NCBI RefSeq assembly: GCF_017562075.2
Contig: NC_054084.1
Coordinates: forward strand, 37,325,499 to 37,389,498
From: Anopheles merus
Taxonomy: Eukaryota; Arthropoda; Insecta; Diptera; Culicidae
Length of the DNA stretch: 64,000 nt
Direction of reading: 5' to 3'
In this document: positions 1 to 12,900 of the stretch, piece by piece
Layout of the letters: every line of letters starts with the position of its first letter
Position numbering within the stretch: position 1 is the stretch's first letter
Made by a program: the position numbers and the translations under genes
The notes under the pieces: generated by a model
What the model was told of the DNA's origin: nothing
The model's database searches: none
What the model saw: the letters and a program-made list of their open reading frames with translations, nothing else

Positions 1-360
1 ACTTCTCATTTGTTTATTTCCCCCGTAACATTATCCATATAGCTCTCCCTCTGCCCCAGCAAATCTAAACCTATATCCCACCACAATAGCAAAAACAAAA
101 CAGTTCGTTCGGTGGGGAGGTAGGAATGCCTCAGGGGCGCAGTATACACACTTTGTCTCTTGCGTACAATGGTTGTAGAGGCTGGGACACTAAGCAATCC
201 ACGTACAAAAATATAAAAAATGCTGATTAATAAAACAAACCCCCGCGGGTACGCGACCAGTGAAACAGGCACAGCATTTCTTTGATACGCTCTTTTTATC
301 AAAACGCCTTTGCCCACACAAGCGCCCATAGGACGCGCGCTGCGGATATGCCGGCAACGA

Positions 361-400
361 GGATCGAACTGAGCCGCGCATGTTGTTAGCGCTTCAGCCA
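361..400 (-). other. Candidate Pol III A/B-box pair (truncated tRNA-derived SINE?)
   Basis: On the minus strand TGGCTGAAGCG (400-390) fits the A-box consensus TRGYNNARNNG, and GTTCGATCC (369-361) fits the B-box GWTCRANNC. The start-to-start distance of about 31 bp is shorter than in a real tRNA, and no acceptor or T-stem pairing is visible. It is best read as a decayed tRNA-derived SINE head or a chance match. Confidence 0.3.
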
Positions 401-3400
401 AGTGTATCGTGTTTAAGACAAACCAAAAAAAAAACACACCACCACCAGTAATTCCACAGAATGGATACCGATCTTTACACACAAAACCGCCCCGTAAGAA
501 AGTGGAATGTTTGAGCACAAAAAAGTAAACTGTTTCATGGATATGGCGCGGTCCTCCGCCAGTGAGATTTCGCTCACAACTGTGCAAGATGAAGAAAGCT
601 ACCCTCACCCCTCTTCCGTTTGGGTAGGGGGGAAAAAGGAGGAGGCACTGCATACAAGCGGGGTGGCAAAATGGCATAAACAAAACATTTGCCAACGCAG
701 CCCAGCCCGGCCCGGCCCGCCCAGGCGAATCAAACACAATTATGTTGAAATTGTGCGTTTCAGTTCACGATTTCCCCTCAGTCGTCAGGCACACACGACG
801 CTTCCCTCCTACACCCTTGGCCCTCGGCTGCCGCTTGTCCGTTTGCGATAGAGAGAAGCGTAATTTCCAAAACGGATATTTGCAAGCCGTACATGACTTA
901 TAATTACTCCACGGGGACGGTGGACGGGGCTTTTCAAAACATGAGAAGCGCGCGCTTAAAGTGTGTGCTCAGTTTGCTCGGGCAAAAATGACCGATTTAA
1001 GTGCTCCACGACCTTCCCCTGTTGTTGTGTGTTGTTCCCGTTGCTGCGTGTCATGTCAACGGGCCAGTGATATGATGGACAGAGGAAGACACACACACAT
1101 ACGACGTTTGTAGTGCAAGCAGAAGGCTATCAAGGTGCATGTGCATCGCAGTTAAATGTGTGCACGCGTAAGATGATACGACGCTGGAGAAGTAGTGGAG
1201 CGGGTTTGACATGCCATGCCAAGCGGAAAAGTTTGCCCAAAATCAAGTCGTGTGTATCATGTTCCGTGATGCCGGGGTGTGGGTTCACTTCCACTTCCCT
1301 TTTATTTCGTCACTGGCGCAAAGGGAATTTAATTTTTCCTTCACAATCACTGCTAACGAGAGGGTTGTGTGCCAGGCAAATGGTCTAACTTGGATATTTT
1401 CCCTAAAAAAAAGACGGAAATATTAAACCCATAAAAACCCCCAGATTAATCAAGGTGGATCCCATCCGACCATTGACCTGACATGTGAAAGGATTCATTT
1501 ATGTTGTTTCATGTCGTTTTTTTTCCTGGACATCCCAAAAGTTTTAGCAATCACGCCCACCCATCATATCGCTGCTCCCTTGGAGATTACACCTCATGAA
1601 ATACCCGGTCATTATTCCGAACAAACCCACCCACCCACGCACAAAAGAAAGAAGACCAGTTTGATCGGGTTGTGGCACAAAAAGGGCACACTCCCTCCTA
1701 GCGTCGGTGGGTGTGGGATGAGAGTCGCTTCCTTCACAGCATTTTAATGTTTTCGCTCTTAAATGATTTTACTTACTTTTAAAATATTACGGCCACACTT
1801 TCCGGAGCCTTGCACTCTTCGCGACGTGTCCCAGAGGAAGGTGTGCGAAACGACTACACAACACTTCCACTACTTGGTGCAGGAGCGGGGGCTTGGCGGC
1901 GAACGATTTGCCAACTTCACACCTTCCTTTTTTCGCGAGTAAATGTGTTTGCTTTCTGAATCACCCTCTCTCCCGGCGTGCGTTTGTGTCACGACGAAGC
2001 AACAACACTTCTTCACTACGATTGTTGATGCAGCAGACGGGGATGATCACACACGCCACACACTTTCTTCACATGCACTTCTCCAAATCACACGCACACA
2101 CGCACGCACACTTTCGATTGTGCGCTACCTTCTGGATGCTAACAAATACGCAAATACGAAACACTCGCACGCACTGTGTGTATTTTTGTAAAGAAAAGCG
2201 CACTTGCAAAACGAGCACTTGGCACACTCGATTTAATTGCTGCCAGGGGAAGAAAGAGAACAAAGAATGTGTTTGGGTGAAAGAACGCTTTTGAAGGGGA
2301 AGGGAAATAAGGGGGAAGGCCACAGCAACAAAACTGGATTCAAATTTCCTTTGCCACACGACTTGCGTTTTTGGAGAGCTAGCGAGAGATGGACAGTAGC
2401 AAACTTGTTGTAGCACCAAAACACATTCCTTCTTTGCTGTGTGTGTCCTTTCTCTTTGCTTCATTGACTACAAAAAAGTTTCGATGTGATCCATATCTTA
2501 CAACCACGCTTGTGTCCCTGTCGCGTGAAGATTTTCCTTTCTCCCTTTTTTTTCGCGACCAAGCCCAATCTTCCCAATCCCAACCCCCAAGCCAGCAAAA
2601 GCAAATGCAGCAAAGATCTTCGCGCTTGTCTTCTTGCCGATGAAGAAGGGGACAAAACAAAGAAATGGTGGAAAAAGAAGAACTTTTTCGGCCGGACGTC
2701 GCCGGCCCAACCGTAAGCACACATCATATACAAGACCTTCTCTGTCCCTCTCTTTCGGGGTGTGTATGCTGCTTGATGCTGCACTTCCCTTTTCGCCGTT
2801 ATTCGCCCGTTGAAGCCAGATTTTATTGCAAAAACTGCTTCTTCTCGCATCGCTTCCCATCATCTTTGCGCCTTTCGCCGTCTTTGCGTTCGTTCGTTTT
2901 AGAGGTTGTTAGGTCGCGGTTTTTTTTTTCTTCTGCTGCTTCCATGCGAACCACCCATGGGAGTGTGTGCTGACCATCCTCTATCGGTTGCCTGTTTTGC
3001 TCGGCCGAGACTCTATATAGTCGATTGAAGGGTGTGTGCGCATTGCAATAACCCCTCCAAACCACACCATATTCCCTGCTGCTCCCCTGTCCACTGTCGC
3101 TGGATCTCTGGAGGGAACCTCAACCTCCTGCTGCTGCTGCTGCTGCCGCCATGCCATTGCCATCCCAGTATTATCTCTTCATTGAAGCATCATTCCCGTC
3201 TATTGCCTGTGCGCCAACGAAGCGAATGAAGCGAATGAAGGTTGAAAATTATGTGTGGGGAAAAGGAGATGTGTTTTGTTGCCGGCAGTTGTTCCCTAGG
3301 GTGCGTGTGCCGCCTCTCCTCGTATCTCGGCGTATCCTGTCTCCTCCTTCAGCCGGGTGAGGTTCCGGGTGTGTGCGAGACACGCACGCGCGCACATACA

Positions 3401-5879
3401 CAGGGTGTCCACCACACACACACACGCACAGATTTGCACGCAAAACCGACCAGAGCACATACACCCCGAAAGGGTTAAAAACGTGGGCAGAAAAGAGAAT
3501 CTTGTACAGGGAGGACACTGGACGGGGTAGACATAAACCGGTGGCGGTAGGGCTAAACGCACCAACGGAGGCAAGAAGACAACGCCGTGCGCTTCCTGCC
3601 GTGGACCAAAGCGATAAGATTCGCGAACTGGCGGCAGCAGCAGCAGCAGCAACTCGCGAATGAATGGCTTAATGACAAGCACATTACGGGGTGTGTGTGT
3701 ATGAGCGTGTCTTAACGAAGGAAAAGGAAGGTTTTTGCAGAACATAAGACAACGTCCGTGCCTCGTCCGGTCGTTGCTCAAGAACGGAGCGAAGCGAAGG
3801 TATGGCTAGATCTTGGACCATGTCTTCTCTTCGAACCCACGTTGCCCGCGGGGTACACAGCCCGGCAAAACTAGTTCTGAGGCGCATTAACTCTTCCTGC
3901 TTTATTTTATGCTTAAGCCTGCACCCTTTTAGGAGAGGCGAAGTAAAAGAGGAAGAAGAAGAATGCGACGCTAATCCTGCTTGCACGCGCTGAAGAACAG
4001 GTAGCACAGAAAGCGTTCTTCCACCAAAACCAAGATCAACCTGGTTTCTTGGTCCCTGCTGCCTTTGAAAAAAAAATGTACCCGGCTTGTCTTGCTGTAC
4101 CGATTTTCTGAGGACCGTTGTTCATCCATCTGTAGAGTGACCTCTATATTCATAAAACTCAAACTATCAACCCATTCATTCCGCGTATGCAATTTGATCG
4201 GGTTGGGCATGCAGGGGGCAGCAGCAGCAGCAACAACAACGAAAAAATCACCCACCGATGCGGTTTTTGGACGAAGAAGCGTTACAAAGCAGGGAAGCGC
4301 GGAGTAGGCAACCATCACCTAATGTTCCTATGGCGAAAAAAACCCAAAAAAAAACGGTGCAAATGAGCGTAAAGCCTCACATGCCAAGTCGAGTGGAGAA
4401 AATTCAAATCGACAGCAGCTCACCACATGGCACGGGACGGCGGCGGGAGGGGGCAATATATCATAGAAAAAAAGCAACGGTCAAAAATTGAACACTGACC
4501 CCGTTTGATGGTTGTGGTGGTAAAAGGAGCAAGAGTCGATCGTGTGCTGGAAGGGGCGGAGAGGGGAGCTGCTGCTCCCAAAAACCGTGCAGAGTTTACC
4601 ACCACCACCATCATCATGATGGTTATGATTAGAAAGGGGAGTCGAGGGTGGATTGGGGGAAGCACGCATTAGTCGTTTCGGGAGGAAGAAGGAGCGCAAG
4701 CTGCCATACCAAGACAGGGAATTCATTTTCTTACCCCCGTCCGGGAAAATTAACCTCCACACATCTAACCCCCATCTCCCAGTACGATCCACTGAATATA
4801 GGAGCAGAGAGGATGGAAAAGCTGGATGCTGGAGAGAGAGCGAGAGAGAGCGAGAGAATTTCGGGGCCAGCGCTAGGAAAATGTGCCAGCACTGGCGCTT
4901 TCCTGTTGAGAAGATCAGGGATGAGTTTTCCGTTTGCATGGATCAGGCGCGTCGTGTGAGCGTCCCCTACCCGATGGAGGGAGCGAGAGAACAAAGCGCA
5001 CCATTTCTGCACACGGGGGGAGGGGGGGGGGGATACATCCCCTAAACACAGCTTCCTCCTCCGCAAAGTGTATCGGCGAGGGTTCATTGTCTTACACTTT
5101 TGTGCACTTTCATTTCTCCTTGCAGCACGCACACACAACTCTCTGCTCTACGTCCTGTGGATTTGCAACACGAGTAACATGTCCGTGGTTTGTTTTTCAC
5201 ACACACAGCAGAGCACGCAGGTTTGCAAATTTTCACAACCATCCATATATCGAAGTGAGCCTTGAATCGCAGGGGACGAGAGATGATCCTGAACAAGGCG
5301 ATGCCCCACGGCACACACACATACACGTACATTGGCACATCTAGCAGTATGTTCACTGGCCAGCCATCACCACTGAGCATCCTCTTCTTTGATTTTTTTT
5401 TTCTAATTTTGTGCACTCCATTTAGCTTTGGTTTTTTGTTTTTTTTTTAATTCCATTTAAATGTTACACACACACACATGACACAAACACACAGCAATTG
5501 CCAGGGGCACTTTGTTCACAGCAGTGTCAAACGATGGGCGCGCGCACACACACACGTACATTGTGCTTCTTTTTAGATTTGGTTTAAAATCAACCCCCGG
5601 CGAACAAGATGAAAATATGGCCGATCTTCACTGCAAACAATCAATTTCGCTCCCCCTTTGTGTGTGTGAGCTCTTTTCCAAAAGGGAATGAAAGGATGCC
5701 CCCACCCAACCACAAGCCCATCCAACAAGAGTGGTGGAAAAACGAACACATGAAACGGCACAACACCACACTCTACACCAACCAAAACCAAGCAGATCTT
5801 CAAAAAATCGCAGGCTTCGAACCGAGAAACTCACTGGGAAAATTAAACGCCTCTTCACAGCACGAACGTCCAACACGGA

Positions 5880-6120
5880 ATGAGAGTGCCGCCCGACGAA
5901 AGAGAGAAGAGAAGCTGCCCGAAACGCGCGTTCCCGAAAGGGATAAGCGACAGCAAAAGCAGAGCGATACAGCAACGCGCACACACATAGAAACACTGCG
6001 CGCGGCCCCGTTAGGAAAGAGAGAAAGAGAGAAGGAGCGATACAGCAAAGCGACGAGCAAGAGCAAGCAAACCGCAGGGCAAAGAAGGGAAAGGGCAATA
6101 GAGCGTTCTCTCTCGCTTCT
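5880..6120. repeat. GAGA-rich block with a repeated AGCGATACAGCAA motif
   Basis: The purine-rich plus strand contains many GAGA and AAGAGAG runs. The word AGCGATACAGCAA occurs twice, at 5963 and 6036, and a diverged third copy (AAGCGACAGCAA) lies near 5945. Such clusters can bind GAGA factor, but nothing beyond composition supports that here. Confidence 0.4.
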
Positions 6121-8540
6121 TTGTTCGTGTGCAACACAAAGCAAACGCGCTGAGAGAAACTCGGCACGCATACAATCGCATAATCGCTCCTTCACCTGTG
6201 CACATTTAACGCATCTACACACACACACATACATACGACCCGTTGTTCTGTGGCTGCATTTAGACGGGAGAAAACTAACACAACAACAAAACAACTAACA
6301 CCACGCACATATCCGTCACATCCTGCACAAGTGTGATAGAAAGAGAGAGCGAGATACAATGAAAACTGGAACCTCCGGGGCTGGAATAGACGTACACCTC
6401 GGGTGCTGGTTCTACTGGAATGTGTCAGAGTGAAATGCCACGATATGCCCAGCAACCGGGTAAAATCGGGCGTCCTGCTGCCGCTGTTGTTGAAGGGCTG
6501 TGCTGACTTGATGCAAAAGTTAAACCTAAAGAAATCGGCATACAATTTGCCTGCTCGAATGGGGATGATGTTGTGGTACCGGCGGTGAGTCATATTTTTT
6601 CTCCGCAAACACGATCAAGTGCCCCCCGAATGGTTTGATGGCCCGCCGTTTGTGTCTATAGATGTTGCGGCTTCTACAAATACCAGATGAATCATCAATG
6701 GATTTCGCATGGCTCCGTAAAGCGGGAACTGGAATGAGGAAGAAGGGTCTGTTTCACAACAGCACGGCACACAAAGTTACATGTTTGCCCCTTCTACCGG
6801 ATGCCCTCTCTGTCTCTTTAAATTGCAATGTGGGTTAAATGCATGGTGCGGAAATAAGATCACCGACTCAGGGAGTTCTGAGTTCCCAAGTTAATGGATT
6901 TAGAAGTCGACTGAAAACCTGACGCCACTCGGAGCTACATATTCTTGGTTTCTCTCTTTGTCACATTCCGAAATCACGCGCTGCTCACGCTATCAGAGTT
7001 ACGAGATTCCAACGTATCAACCGCTAAGACGTGTGTCTACCACAATAATGCTCGGCACCCAATAATTTTGATAATGCGACTCATGCTCGTCACACAATCT
7101 AATCCTGCATTTCGTGCTCTTCTCAGATCTACGAAAGTCTGTAGAGCCTGGAGGCGCATCAATTCGTACACTAAAAAGCACAAACTCGCTCGCTCTAATG
7201 TCTCATGATGCAAGCATAGCATCTCGCACACACGCGCACAGTCGTTACGTTAGGTCAAAACGTGGTGCCTAACTGATGTCCGACTTCACAGTCAGTCCCT
7301 CTAATCCCCAGACACTCACACACAAATACACGTGGTGATACGGAATCAAAAACCACCAGAAAGCAATCAGCAGCAAGAGGAACGCGAACTCCACCGGGAC
7401 CCTACCCCACCAGCACAGCGCACTTCAGCGTTTAAAATTCCCAATTTCCACAAACCTCCGTTATAAGCGGTACGTTTATCTCTGTGCGTCCGTGTGAGCG
7501 CGCGTGCATGCCTCAGTCGACCCGGCACTCCAATGACCGGAATATTGAAGACACCAGAGGAACACCGATAGAAGATCGGCCAAGCGCGAACTGATTGGCT
7601 GGCCTCTTGTTATTTGGCCATCACATCCCTTCCTCCTGCCGCTAACGCTGTTCTTCGGGGGAGTCGTCTACTCCAACCGACAACAAGAACACGGGCAAGA
7701 CGGACGAGGGCACAACGACGTCGCTCAGTGCCTCAGAGGTTCACAATAATCTTGTGGCAGGCGTTTAGATTCGAGACCTAAAGCCCCATTAGAAGGGTGG
7801 AGGTGGTGGAACTACAGTCACTATAACAATAATACCTCCAACCGGGCGGCACTGCTATCCATTCTTGAGCGCCCTTCTAGGCTCCGAGGCATCCGAGTAG
7901 ACAGACACAGACAAGCCACGTTCCGTCTGTTTCTTTCTTTTACCACTCGATTTAAAGCATAATGACCTACAAAAAAAGCCACAACGACGGCATAGCAACA
8001 TCTAACCGAAGCAGAACGAATTTTGGAGAAGATGGAGACGTGAAAACTGCACTCGACTTCATCCATGTACCAATGCAATCGCGTATGCAGCTCTGATCAT
8101 CTTAAGTGTGTTTAGGCACCATCTCTAATCCTTCAACTTTCGTTGTGTGCTTCGCCAATTCTGCGGATTTACCCTGCACCGACCCGAACACATATCTCTA
8201 GAGTCCGCCGCCCGGGCAGCAAAACAAGGCAAGGAGTTCAGCGCACAAAGGCTGAATGCGACTAACGCGAAAATCACTGTAGCATAAGATGTGTCTCCCC
8301 CCTATAAAGACAACCCCCCGGGGAGCTCATGCTCCGGTAGCATACATTTGACTGCAGCCACCAATTCCGCTAAGTGTACCGCCACCGGGTTCCTCCGCCA
8401 AAAAAACCAGCTGTGATTGAGCAGAGGTTGGCAGCCACAGTGGTTCACCGTCAGCAACCGCTAGTCCCGTTCACCGACAGAGAAAGACAGAGAGAGGCAG
8501 TGCGAACTGTATGGGAATGTGGGGACATATGAGCAACGTG

Positions 8541-9940
8541 AAGTAGTTTAATCGATACTTTTTTAGATTTACCACTCAACACAAACATTGTTACACTATC
8601 CAATGATTGTACTTTAAAGCTATGAATTAAAATTAATACAAGTATTCTAAAAACGCATCATTTATAAAAAAAGGTTATGGTCACTGCTTCTACACACACC
8701 CCGTGAAAAGTTTTCTATTCCTATTGTTTGATTAACCGATCCACATTGGTGGGCTAAATATTCCAAAAATATCCTTCAATATTTAACCCCGTTTCACACA
8801 TTACTACAATTGGCATTAACCAATCGTTTAGAAGTCGTGCCCGTTCACTTTATTATATCGTTTTTGAGTAAACAAGTAAATAATTTTGAGGTGCTATAGA
8901 ATATTCCTCAACTGTAAGTAAACATTTAACGGCCAACTAAAATTCTAATGCCTTTCTAAACATTGTTCAATTGTCACTAAACATTTGATTTCCTCAATAT
9001 TAACATACGTTTATATTATCCGGATTCGTTTCTTCGATGTTCTTTTTGTTGCAATTAATTTAATTGAAACGAGATTTTAATTGATTTTGTACTTATTTAA
9101 AAATCAGTGAGTAATGTTGAAGGTATCGAGATGAACTATTGGCAAATAAACCGTAACCAACTTTGTAAATAAAGACACAAAAAAGCCTAAACTCAATACA
9201 GCAAACGTATCAAAGTCTACTAATTACGATAAATTACGAAGTTCAGATAGGCATCAGTATTTCAGTTAGACGTCAAATGTCAAATTACTTATAGTTGAAC
9301 AATGTTCAAAAGCAGCCTAACATAGTTTATTTGGTCTCGAAAATGGTATAAGTGGACAAATACAACACCATAGCCTCATCAAGCGCTAGTTGTGAAAAGA
9401 AGCGGGCCTTTTTTGTCCAAAGTGAAGCATTTCTATATTTTTGGTCACATCTCTTGCTTTCTTGAGACAAATCGTTTTTCAATATTTACCTTATAATATT
9501 CACACTTATTTGGCGCAATTAAAGCTCAATTTTGAAGTGAAAAAATGACACATTCTTGCATCCATTACAAGCAGACACCCATGTAGCCCCGTGTTCCCCT
9601 AAATGCAACGCAGAACGTGCGCTGTGTTTGAGGTGGCGCTTTGAAAGATAAAAGCGACATAATACAGCATGGCACCAGGATGGCAAGGCATTGTAAACAT
9701 GTTTATAATACATTTAAAATATCCCAAAAATACGATTTATAAACATTGGCGAGGTGCTCGAACCGCATTACGCAATTGGATACGCGATAGCATTATTATC
9801 AAAGCCAAATATAGCTTACACAAATTAAATTGTATATTTATTAGCTTTTATTAGTATGCTTGCCAGGGCCGAGAGACAACAAGTGTGTTTGTGCGTCTTT
9901 AAATGATGAAACAAACGGCGAAGGAAGCAGATGATGCTTT
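8541..9940. other. AT-rich intergenic stretch, no gene
   Basis: This is a sharply more AT-rich stretch than its flanks, with stop codons in every frame. I see no repeat boundaries, RNA gene or coding signal in it. Confidence 0.5.
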
Positions 9941-12900
9941 CAAAGCATGAATAATGCAAGCAACACAGAGACACTTGCCTATTTTAAACGCTTCAGAAAC
10001 GATGCGTTCGAGAAACGACCAGATACGAACATGAGAAGTGTTGCTGCTGCTGCTGCTGGTGGTTATGCAAAACAGATCGGATCGATCCTAACAAGCGGAC
10101 GCTCTGTAGCTGCTGCTAGCAGGACAAATCTACCGGATGGAATGTGTTTCTTTTTCTCCTCCTCCGAGACGGCACAATCATTTGGTGAACAAGGAATTTT
10201 AGCAATTCCCCAACAGTCTTGTCTCTTCCGGACCAAAGCCCGTCCCAGTAAAGCTGGCGTTTAGGGGAGCTTTAAGTGTCTCACCAAAGGACCAAATCTG
10301 TGGATTGGTTGTTTGCTATTCCTTCATCTCGAACACTTTGCGATAAGTATTCAAATCTCTGCCTCGTTGAAACCAGTTGTCGACGACTAGAGATAGCGTT
10401 TGGTTTACAATCGCAACAAGATAACGCACATCCTCGAGTGCTCCTTCGGTGGGTTTTTCCGGTGTGTGTGTGTGTCTTTAGGCCCTTGTCCCGGATATTG
10501 AGTCATAACGGGAGAGCTTACCGATTAGGATACGAGAGAAATACCGAACCTTGTGGCCCATGACAACAGGCAACGACGACGAGGATAATCATTACGGCTC
10601 TTTAAGACCCGTTGTTGCCTACTACTGGCAGAGATGAGAGTCACCGTAATGTTACCTATTCACGTTACATCTGCAAAAAAATACAAGCAAACATGCTTAC
10701 ACCAGCCAGTGCCAGGCAGGCAGACAGGTACGCATTGCCTCCCCGAATTGGCAGACACCATGGAACAAGTCCATAAAATAATCAAAACACGTCATCAGCA
10801 GGGGGCTTCGGATAACGGATGGACGGACCCACGGACACAAAACGGAAGGAAGAACGCGATAACACACGCGTCTAATGCTTCGAGACTTTCGTGGCCAAAG
10901 CCAAAGGGAACTACCAATCAGCGGAAGACACTGTAGGGGGAAAACCAAACAAACACGTGAAAACATGAATTTCAAGAATGCAGCCACAGCAGAACCGGGA
11001 GATAGGCATGCAATGTCCTTCTCGGCGACAAATTTCAAGCTGTGCTTGGGTATTTTTTTTAGACAGACACGCAGATTTTAGGTTTGGTTTGGACAAAACT
11101 GGGAGCAGATAGAGCTGCCGCGAGTGGAATTTTTAAATGCATTCCTGCATCATGTTTCCTTCCCATTGACAGTACAACTCTCGTGGAGACCAAGATATTA
11201 ATATAGCATGAAAAAAGAGGAACGAAACAACTCTTTAGGATATATAGTTTCTCTAAATTACATAAACAACAGCAGGTAGAAGAAGGGAAGCCTTCAAGAA
11301 GGAGACGATCATCGTCACAGTGTCCTCAGAAGCAAGGGATACATACATAGTGCGCGAAAGCCATAAATTAATACCCATTTGAAAGCGAATGGCATATCAT
11401 TTTACTTCCAAAAATACACATAAGCCTCATTTGTGAATTTTCTCCCTCCGTGGGTTGTGTGCAACATTCTGGTCTTAAAAATTGTGCCCACCAATTAGCC
11501 ATATACCGCTCTATCCCTACTACCCACGGCTTAATTTAGTTTCATTGAGAAGAATTAGACTACCACGACCACCGCACCACCATCAGACGAATAAAACGAT
11601 CGAACGCGAAGAACGAAAGCATAAAAACCGTACCATCCAGCTTCCACACAGCTTCTCCTCCTTCGCCACATCCTTTATGTTTCGGGGGAGAGTTGGTGCG
11701 TTGGTTGGAGTTGGAGTTGGTGGTCCAAGGTTATTGCATTAATACGCGACGGTTTTGCTCTGTGCAAGGACCAATCCAACCGTGGAGACCGTGCTGTTAC
11801 ATATGCAATGCAGCGCTCACACCAGTAGCAACACCAGCACCTCACAGCACCACGATTTAGTCACCATGCAGGGCGTCAGTATAGGATGCAAAAAAAAAAG
11901 AAGAGCGCACGATGACATTCGTAACAATTCTGAATAACAATAGGCGCTAAATTTACACAACCACACAGCGCGCGCTTCCCACCGAATGCTGTTCCCCGGG
12001 CATTTCGGATTAACAGCATTAAATTGAAATAACAACAAAGAGGCATTATCTGCAAACCGTCCGAATGTTGGTCCCCCGGGACGCTTAATTCTGCGCTTAG
12101 AATGTGGCCACAAACTGAAAACGCTTCGACAAGCATTTGGTTATGACCAAACAGACTGTGTTGTTTGTTTTACATTCTACTGCTTGAGCAATTTGGGTAA
12201 GTTTTGGACTTTTAACGCAGAGCTTGCTTGTAAAGCGCAGCGAATGTATGCCTATAGAAATCTAAACACATGCACTGGATCTTGATTGTATCACATGTGA
12301 AGTAAACTTTGTTTCATGTCACAGATTTTGGGGTTTAAATATTTTTTACAGGATGTTCCTAACAAGAAATATATTTAAAACAATCGCAAGAAGTTCAAAT
12401 GTCTGAAAATGTATTTTCGTATGGGCCTTGGAGATTGGCCAACACTCAAAAATTGAAATCACTGCCCTACAGCAAAATAAAGCACAACGTGTCACGTGGT
12501 ATAAGATCCAGAAATGGAGAATAAACAACTGAAAGCATGAAGTTGGAACTTCTAAATATGTGATTCTCTGGTAGTTGTGTTATTCCAATCGATTGCTCAA
12601 AAACGGTCGTACGTTCGCTGTTATTTGAAAACCTTTAAATTCCAAGTTAAAGCCTAGACATGGAACTCACTAAAGAAGCAATATGTCCGAATGAATTTTC
12701 GTTTCTGGATCCAAACGTCGTCAACCGTACAGGGCTAGACAAGTTATAAGTATCATCATACAACATCAATTTTACTGTTGAATGTCAATTCAACTTTGGT
12801 TGCCTTGTATCATCTTTGATATAAAACATAAATACTGTCTTAGAAAAAGCATAATAAAATTTCAATATCATAAAAATCTCGCTAAGTTAGATACATTTGG

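Larger units (their letters stand above)
1..8540. other. Gene-free region rich in CA/GT and GA/CT sequence
   Basis: No coding region can be supported. Open frames of up to about 240 codons exist on both strands, but they are rich in H/T/R/C runs produced by CACACA and GAGAGA tracts and match no family I recognise. Notable pieces are an interrupted poly-G run at 5015-5032, a GAGA-type purine block at 4830-4860, and a larger purine-rich block at 5880-6120 that repeats AGCGATACAGCAA. The composition suggests upstream or intronic regulatory DNA of a gene outside the window, but no exon is visible. Confidence 0.5.

Noticed and set aside
6..737. 243-codon minus frame at the left edge
   Set aside because: No recognisable family; Cys/Phe/Arg-rich composition reflects low-complexity DNA. 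The evidence is too weak to call a gene.
5609..6298. 229-codon plus frame with K/R/E-rich sequence
   Set aside because: It overlaps long open frames on the minus strand, is rich in GAGA- and CACA-derived residues, and shows no domain, splice context or family resemblance.
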